64,000 nucleotides of DNA from Arctopsyche grandis (lineage: Eukaryota > Arthropoda > Insecta > Trichoptera > Hydropsychidae): NCBI RefSeq assembly GCF_051622035.1, contig NC_135366.1:8153001-8217000 (forward strand), in the 5' to 3' direction. The stretch's first letter is position 1. Each line of letters begins with the position of its first letter. Positions 59,013-64,000 of the stretch are shown piece after piece. The notes beneath the pieces are model-generated. The model ran no database searches and was not told where the DNA came from. It worked only from the letters and a program-made list of their open reading frames with translations. Made by a program: the position numbers and the translations under genes.

Positions 59013-59569
59013 ATAAATTGTATACAAAATTGAATACAGCAATCATCACAGCTTTAAAAATACTGGTTTGATAATTTACAAGAAGCTGTATTCCAATTGT
59101 GAATTTATATGATTGATAGAAAGGTTTAGGAATTATGTTTAATTTACAGAACCTATAATTTTTACTGAGAACACATTGCGAAAAATACGCAGACTCTCAT
59201 AGACAGTTTTCGGAATATTCGGTCTATAATGAGTTAATATCACTCTTTAAAATTTGATCCCAATTAATGAGATGGATGTAGTTCTGTAAAAAGGATTTAA
59301 CATGCATGATTGTAACAAATTTCTTCATATAAAATATATGTTTCTTTTTGAATTGTACAAAAAAAAACTGTAATGATAATTTGCCTTGGTCAAAATATTC
59401 TAGATCCTTTTTATAGAATTACATCTATAAAGTTTTTAATCAATTTATCAATTTACATATATTTTATATCCCAATATATATATATTTTTTTTAAATAATT
59501 GGAAGAAATAGCAAAAAATGACAATTTAAAATTATTATTGTTTCCGTATTTTTTCAGGCAGTGAGGATT
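59013..59569. other. AT-rich DNA upstream of Sxl
   Basis: No exon is supported; this is the probable distal promoter region of Sxl. Confidence 0.4.
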
Positions 59570-59840
59570 TTCACTAATTGTTGAATTTTTTTTGTTTTGC
59601 CGACTGCTTCTATAGCAATAGTTTGGATCATCGTTTTTCTTCATCAGCTTACGACTATCTCTCTGTAAGTATATTTATGTTCTCATTTAAAATTCGTAAA
59701 TCGTTTTTGATATACATACAATATGTATCAATTCAACGCGAATTATAAACAATGTACTTGTTGAAAATCTGCTGCAGCAACACCGCAATAATTATAATTT
59801 CAACCGGCGTGGGAGTGCACCGAGCGGTAAATTTTATACC
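59570..59840 (+). promoter_or_regulatory. Sxl 5'UTR region with an intron
   Basis: A strong donor (CTCTCT/GTAAGTATAT at 59667) and an acceptor (CTGCTGCAG ending at 59779) frame a short intron of about 113 bp just upstream of the Sxl ATG. This implies a non-coding exon ending at 59666 and a second exon starting at 59780. The transcription start is not located. Confidence 0.5.
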
Positions 59841-62112
59841 ATGTCTGGACCGGACAATTTTTATGGGAGCACCAGCGGGATGGCGGGGGGCTCCTTTGAC
59901 GGGGGCGACACGTCCAATATGGACAACGGCCCACGCGCTAATCTTATAGTTAATTATTTACCGCAAACTATGACTGAAAAAGATCTTTATTCTCTCTTTG
60001 CTCCGTTTGGACTTTTGGAAAGCTGTAGAGTAATGAGAGATTATAAGGTTGGTTGATCTTTTTGTTTTTTTAATACACAGGATACAAATACTAAAGGTTG
60101 TGGCTATTTGAAAGTACCATATCTGCAAATTATTGGCTATTTGCAGGTACTATATCTGCGACAGGCGCAAAGCCTTCTGCGCATGCGCGTGAACTGTCAC
60201 TGTCAGCGTGTTTACTGTTAAAATTTTGTTTTAAACCTCCTAAAATTTAGTTCGAACTCGTAAAGTGATGTAGAGTAAAAAATATAATCCAAATTAGTTA
60301 TTATTATTAATTGTTAGAAAATTATTATCATATACAACGTATAATACCTATGTATATACAAGTACAGGCCGCGAACTAGTTAAATGATATAAATCTATTA
60401 TAATAACGTGCGAAATTCATTTGCCTCATGTATAATGAACGATTGATTAAACAAGTCTAGCATATATTAAATGTAATTATAATCGGATTATAAGTTCAAG
60501 GCTTTGCGCCTGTCGTCGATGTAGTACCTGCAAATAGCCAATAATTCGCAGATATAGTACCTGCAAATAGCCACAACCAATACTAAATGGTATACATCTT
60601 TAAATGTATTGCAATGATTTTAGTCTGGGTACAGTTACGGATTCGGATTTGTCAAATATCACAGAGAAGAGGACGCGTTGGCTGCCATAGGCGGTCGTGA
60701 TGGTTTTGCCATACAAAATAAAAGATTAAAGGTTTGTCGTTTGTATTATTGTCAGCATTCAATACATTCGCAATGGATATAATAACAATGCCTTTTATAA
60801 TTTCAGGTATCGTTTGCTCGGCCGTCTAGTGACGCCATCAAAGGCACTAATTTATACGTATCGAATCTTCCACACGAAATTACTGACTATCAATTAGAGG
60901 TAATATTTGGAAAGTACGGTCGTATAGTTCAAAAAAACATATTACGTGATAAAATGGGCATTTGTCGAGGAGTTGCATTTGTGAGGTTAGCAGTGGTGTA
61001 AGAGTTGGTACATACGCATGGATAGAAGTGTGCATGGAATTAAACAAAGTAAAAATTTCAGATTTGATAGAAGAGAAGAAGCTCAAGAGGCTATTAGTGC
61101 GCTTAATAACGTTATTCCCGAAGGTGGTAAAAAACCGCTAAGCGTTAAAGTAGCAGAAGAGCACGGAAAATTAAAAGCTGCCTTATTTACAGGCTGGAAT
61201 TCAAATATGAATCAAAATCGAGGTTAGCCTATTTTTTTTAATACTATTCTTAAAGGTTGATGCACCTTTTGTAGAGTTTTAAATAAACATGTGATAATCT
61301 GTGCCAAATTTAATTTAAAAAAATAAGGTTAGAACATATATATACATTTTTATTGGGTGACCGTCACCGCACCGAATGTTAAAAAGTCGAAAATGATTGT
61401 TTACCATGCATACATATGTATGAAAAACGGTTAGTATGTATATCAGTGGCGTTCGTTAAAAGTCTCTCTCCTCCCGTAGTACATCCTCACTTAATTTGCG
61501 CGAGCAGGATAAAACAGGAACAAGAGGAACAGGTTTTTCCTCCCGTATCCTGCGCGCGCACTTTAAACAAGGCTGTATGACAAAAAGAGAGATAATTTCA
61601 CCGCATGCCACTCATATATATTATATATATACATAGTACCGTTTACCATGTACCCTTTTTTTTTATCTTTCGACTTAAGATCTTTCAATTTTTGATCTTT
61701 GCCTTCCGATGTTTGCGTTTTCGGGCTTTTCACTTTCGGTCCCGTGAGGTAGACCCATTTTTATTGTATGTTCAAAGTCATTAATGTAGAAGCATAAAAA
61801 TATTTATGTATTTATTTTGTGCGATTTTGTATTCTATTTTTTTTTTTATTATATATATATACGGTAGTGTGCAGTGTGTAGCAGCTGTTGATTAATTGTA
61901 TCTCCTTTCTCTTTTATAAATGCTCGCATTTCGATTGGATTAAACGGTGGTGATTTGGATGAATGTAATTAGGTGGTCATTACACCCCGCACTATCACAT
62001 GGGCTTCAGCCACGAGAACATGTCTACGGTGGGAGTCGGAAACAACTATTATTCGTTACCTGGAAGCACTAGCCGTTATTACCGCCGCGCTCCCTTATAT
62101 CAACACTTCTGA
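59841..62112 (+). CDS. Sxl: Sex-lethal RNA-binding protein
   Basis: Predicted 264 aa in five coding exons: 59841-60047, 60624-60731, 60807-60985, 61062-61222, 61973-62112, in phase. Two RRMs: RRM1 has RNP2 LIVNYL (residues 35-40) and RNP1 YGFGFVKY; RRM2 has RNP2 LYVSNL (121-126) and RNP1 RGVAFVRF. The runs FGKYGRIVQKNILRDK, REEAQEAISALNNVIPEGG and AEEHGK are Sxl hallmarks and set it apart from ELAV/Rbp9 proteins, which also have a third RRM. The acidic/Gly N-terminus is short, and the C-terminus is rich in Tyr, His and Ser. By family knowledge Sxl binds U-rich RNA and regulates splicing and translation; its sex-determining role is established for drosophilids, so its job here is open. Intron 1 holds a Mutator-like MITE and intron 4 a foldback MITE. 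Confidence 0.93.
60096..60578. mobile_element. Mutator-like MITE in Sxl intron 1
   Basis: Ends GGTTGTGGCTATTTG and CAAATAGCCACAACC are inverted, and the match continues with interruptions for about 80 bp (to GCGACAGGCGCAAAGCCTT against AAGGCTTTGCGCCTGTCGTC). An exact 9-bp duplication AATACTAAA lies at 60087-60095 and 60579-60587. It makes up most of the 576-bp intron. Confidence 0.9.
61355..61756. mobile_element. Foldback MITE (9-bp TSD family) in Sxl intron 4
   Basis: Left end GGGTGACCGTCACCGCACCG, right end CCCGTGAGGTAGACCC; it is the opposite orientation of the 25827 type. Inner arms AGTGGCGTTCGTTAAAAGTC and ATTTCACCGCATGCCACTC. The exact 9-bp duplication ATTTTTATT lies at 61346-61354 and 61757-61765. 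It ends about 215 bp before the last coding exon. Confidence 0.88.
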
Positions 62113-64000
62113 TCGCGGTATACATTCAATAGAGGTCGGCCTATACTCACTGGAAAGTGTCTTAATTATTTAGTATAATAGATTTTAGGTCCAAATTTGA
62201 AGAAAAATATTTGTCTTACATATATTATTATTACATTAGTTATTTATACACATCACATAAACACACCCCCCCCCCCCCACACACACACAAACACACACAC
62301 AGACATATTTAAATATTTATATACATATGCAGTGAGAAGATTAAATGGAGTCATCACAAAAGTCTTATAAACTGTATTATATATATATATTATATATAAT
62401 TTTTTGGTCTTTCACTAAACTTCTTTTATGCTTCGATTTTTTAAATTCTATATTGTATGTATGTATATTAATAAATACACATGTTGAAGTATTATTATAC
62501 ATAATAAGTATTTAACTAAATTGGCTCTCGATTTTGCTGCTTATCATTGCATACATATATAAATATACAATTAATAAAAATACATTATCAATTTAAGGCG
62601 TGTCCGAATATAAACTACGAGCATATGTATTATTATCTTAAAAGACATTGTTATGCGTAACTCATTATATAAAATGAAAAATGCCCATTTGTACATATAT
62701 GTAATATGTAATAAATAAGAGGTATATTTTTTTTTTTTTGAGATTTGAAGGAAAGTTGTGAGATTTTGAATGACTCGTCATCGATATAAATTTGATGAGC
62801 GGTTAAAATCACACATTTTTCTGTTTTTTTATTATATTTTTGACGACACATACATAAAAATATATAATACATACATACACACACACACACACAGACAAAC
62901 ATTCACAGACATATTATTGTACGTATATTATAAAGTGCTCTATTTATTTGTTACAAATAATGAATAAATTGCCTATGACAAATTAACATAATATTAAAAC
63001 TAAACTTATGTACAAACTTAGAGAATTTCAAAAAGTAAATATTATTTAACAAATAAAAGCAATATGCGTTATAATATAGTAATTATTACACTACATATGT
63101 ATAACTATCGACACTTCTACGCATTCATTATAAAGCATGCGTACAATCGTATAATATTAATCATTGTTTCGATTCAAGAAGTGGTGCTTACATATTTTTA
63201 CGATACATAAGTCATTTATATAATGGATAAGTACTGTAAATTTACATTGGTTTTTTTTTTTTATTATTATTATTTGTTATTTAACGTTTATATTATATTT
63301 AAACATAATGTTTGATGAGGATGAAAGCTGTCGATCGTTCGATCGATTCTCGCATGTTTGCCCAATTACTAATATGAAAGCTTTTTTCTAGTGTAACGAT
63401 TATTTTGTATTGTCTTTTGAAATTTGCACTTTGTTTTCAATACTTAATTGCTACAATATATGAGATTCATTGGCGTGTCGACTTTCAGTTGAACATTTGA
63501 ATCTCAATTATTTTAAGAAATTAAACATAGCTTATTGTTAAATTTTCATCTTACTAACTTGTTGCTATTTTTAAATTGAAGAGACTTTATCGCTGAGGGA
63601 ATCAGGTCTAATTGTGCAATTATCGAAATAGTTGTTGACGACTTGGGTGAAAATGTTTTAAGGTTCCTACGGAATTAAAATGTTAGGAATCTTTATTTAC
63701 GATTTATTAATAATAGAGTGTGTTGATATTAGAAATCATTGTAGTGTTTGCGAAGATATTGACTACAACATGTTATGTAAATACAATTTTTTTTCTGTTA
63801 ACGAAAGATGTTTCGAGTTGAGAACATTCTTGCAGTATTATGGTTACCCCAAGAGAAATTTTCTCATCGATGAAATTAATTTTAATCACATATTTTACTA
63901 TGATATTTATATACTGTTCTTTGGTATCGAAACGATGCACATTGATTTATTATTTCCTTGCACTTAAATAGGTTTTTCAATTGTAATCTCTACTTTTACT
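62113..64000 (+). other. Sxl 3'UTR and downstream flank
   Basis: AT-rich, with several long T runs, (CA)n/C-run microsatellites near 62265-62300 and 62875-62893, and AATAAA-type signals near 62573 and later. U-rich tracts in a Sxl 3'UTR could bind the protein itself, but such runs are also common by chance here. No other exon is supported; the frame at 63680-63967 has no recognisable motif. Confidence 0.45.

Noticed and set aside
59841-62112. ELAV/Rbp9-type gene
   Set aside because: It has only two RRMs, and RRM2 matches Sxl (IVQKNILRDK, NNVIPEGG, AEEHGK) rather than the ELAV pattern.
63680-63967. 95-codon frame near the window end
   Set aside because: AT-rich composition, no motif and no splice partner; chance frame in the Sxl downstream flank.

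Overview
This looks like insect nuclear DNA. It is AT-rich and intron-dense, its exons are short with GT-AG introns, it is full of short DNA transposons, and it carries a recognisable Sex-lethal (Sxl) gene. I cannot fix the order or species from the sequence. All gene models come from reading splice sites by eye and checking that the phase stays open across every junction; no transcript data were available.

Layout. 1-14.9 kb has no recognisable protein gene. It holds CpG-rich patches that look like promoters or 5'UTR exons (about 1.4-1.9, 10.5-10.6 and 12.65-13.06 kb) and several transposons. 14.9-24.3 kb (+) is a 22-exon myotubularin-family lipid phosphatase with a C-terminal FYVE finger (MTMR3/MTMR4 type), about 1413 aa, with the catalytic Cys and Arg present. 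25.8-31.4 kb is a transposon cluster: two foldback elements, a mariner-type transposase remnant, a 1.09-kb LTR element with apparently identical ends, and a three-level nest of DNA elements. 31.5-35.1 kb (+) is a 443-aa C2H2 zinc-finger gene. 36.75-42.16 kb (-) is an ABHD18-type alpha/beta hydrolase of 583 aa. 42.6-50.3 kb is a second transposon-rich intergenic stretch (Harbinger with a nested SINE, a solo LTR, a hAT remnant). 50.67-53.85 kb (+) is a secreted, cysteine-rich Dumpy/EGF-like protein of 409 aa. 54.5-57 kb holds a LINE fragment and a (TA)n expansion. 57.02-57.18 kb has a candidate orphan first coding exon with a signal peptide. 59.84-62.11 kb (+) is Sxl, five coding exons and 264 aa, followed by a long AT-rich 3' flank.

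The five genes have no obvious shared pathway (phosphoinositide turnover, transcription, an unknown hydrolase, extracellular matrix or adhesion, RNA binding). The most distinctive feature is the mobile DNA. One foldback family with 9-bp target duplications has at least eight copies, four of them in introns of three of the genes. An inverted pair of about 0.5-kb TTAA-flanked elements lies inside ABHD18. A short LTR element and its solo LTR both occur in the window. For many of these I could define both ends and the target-site duplication, and those are given. I found no CRISPR array, rRNA or convincing tRNA gene, and no gene system that I would call new.
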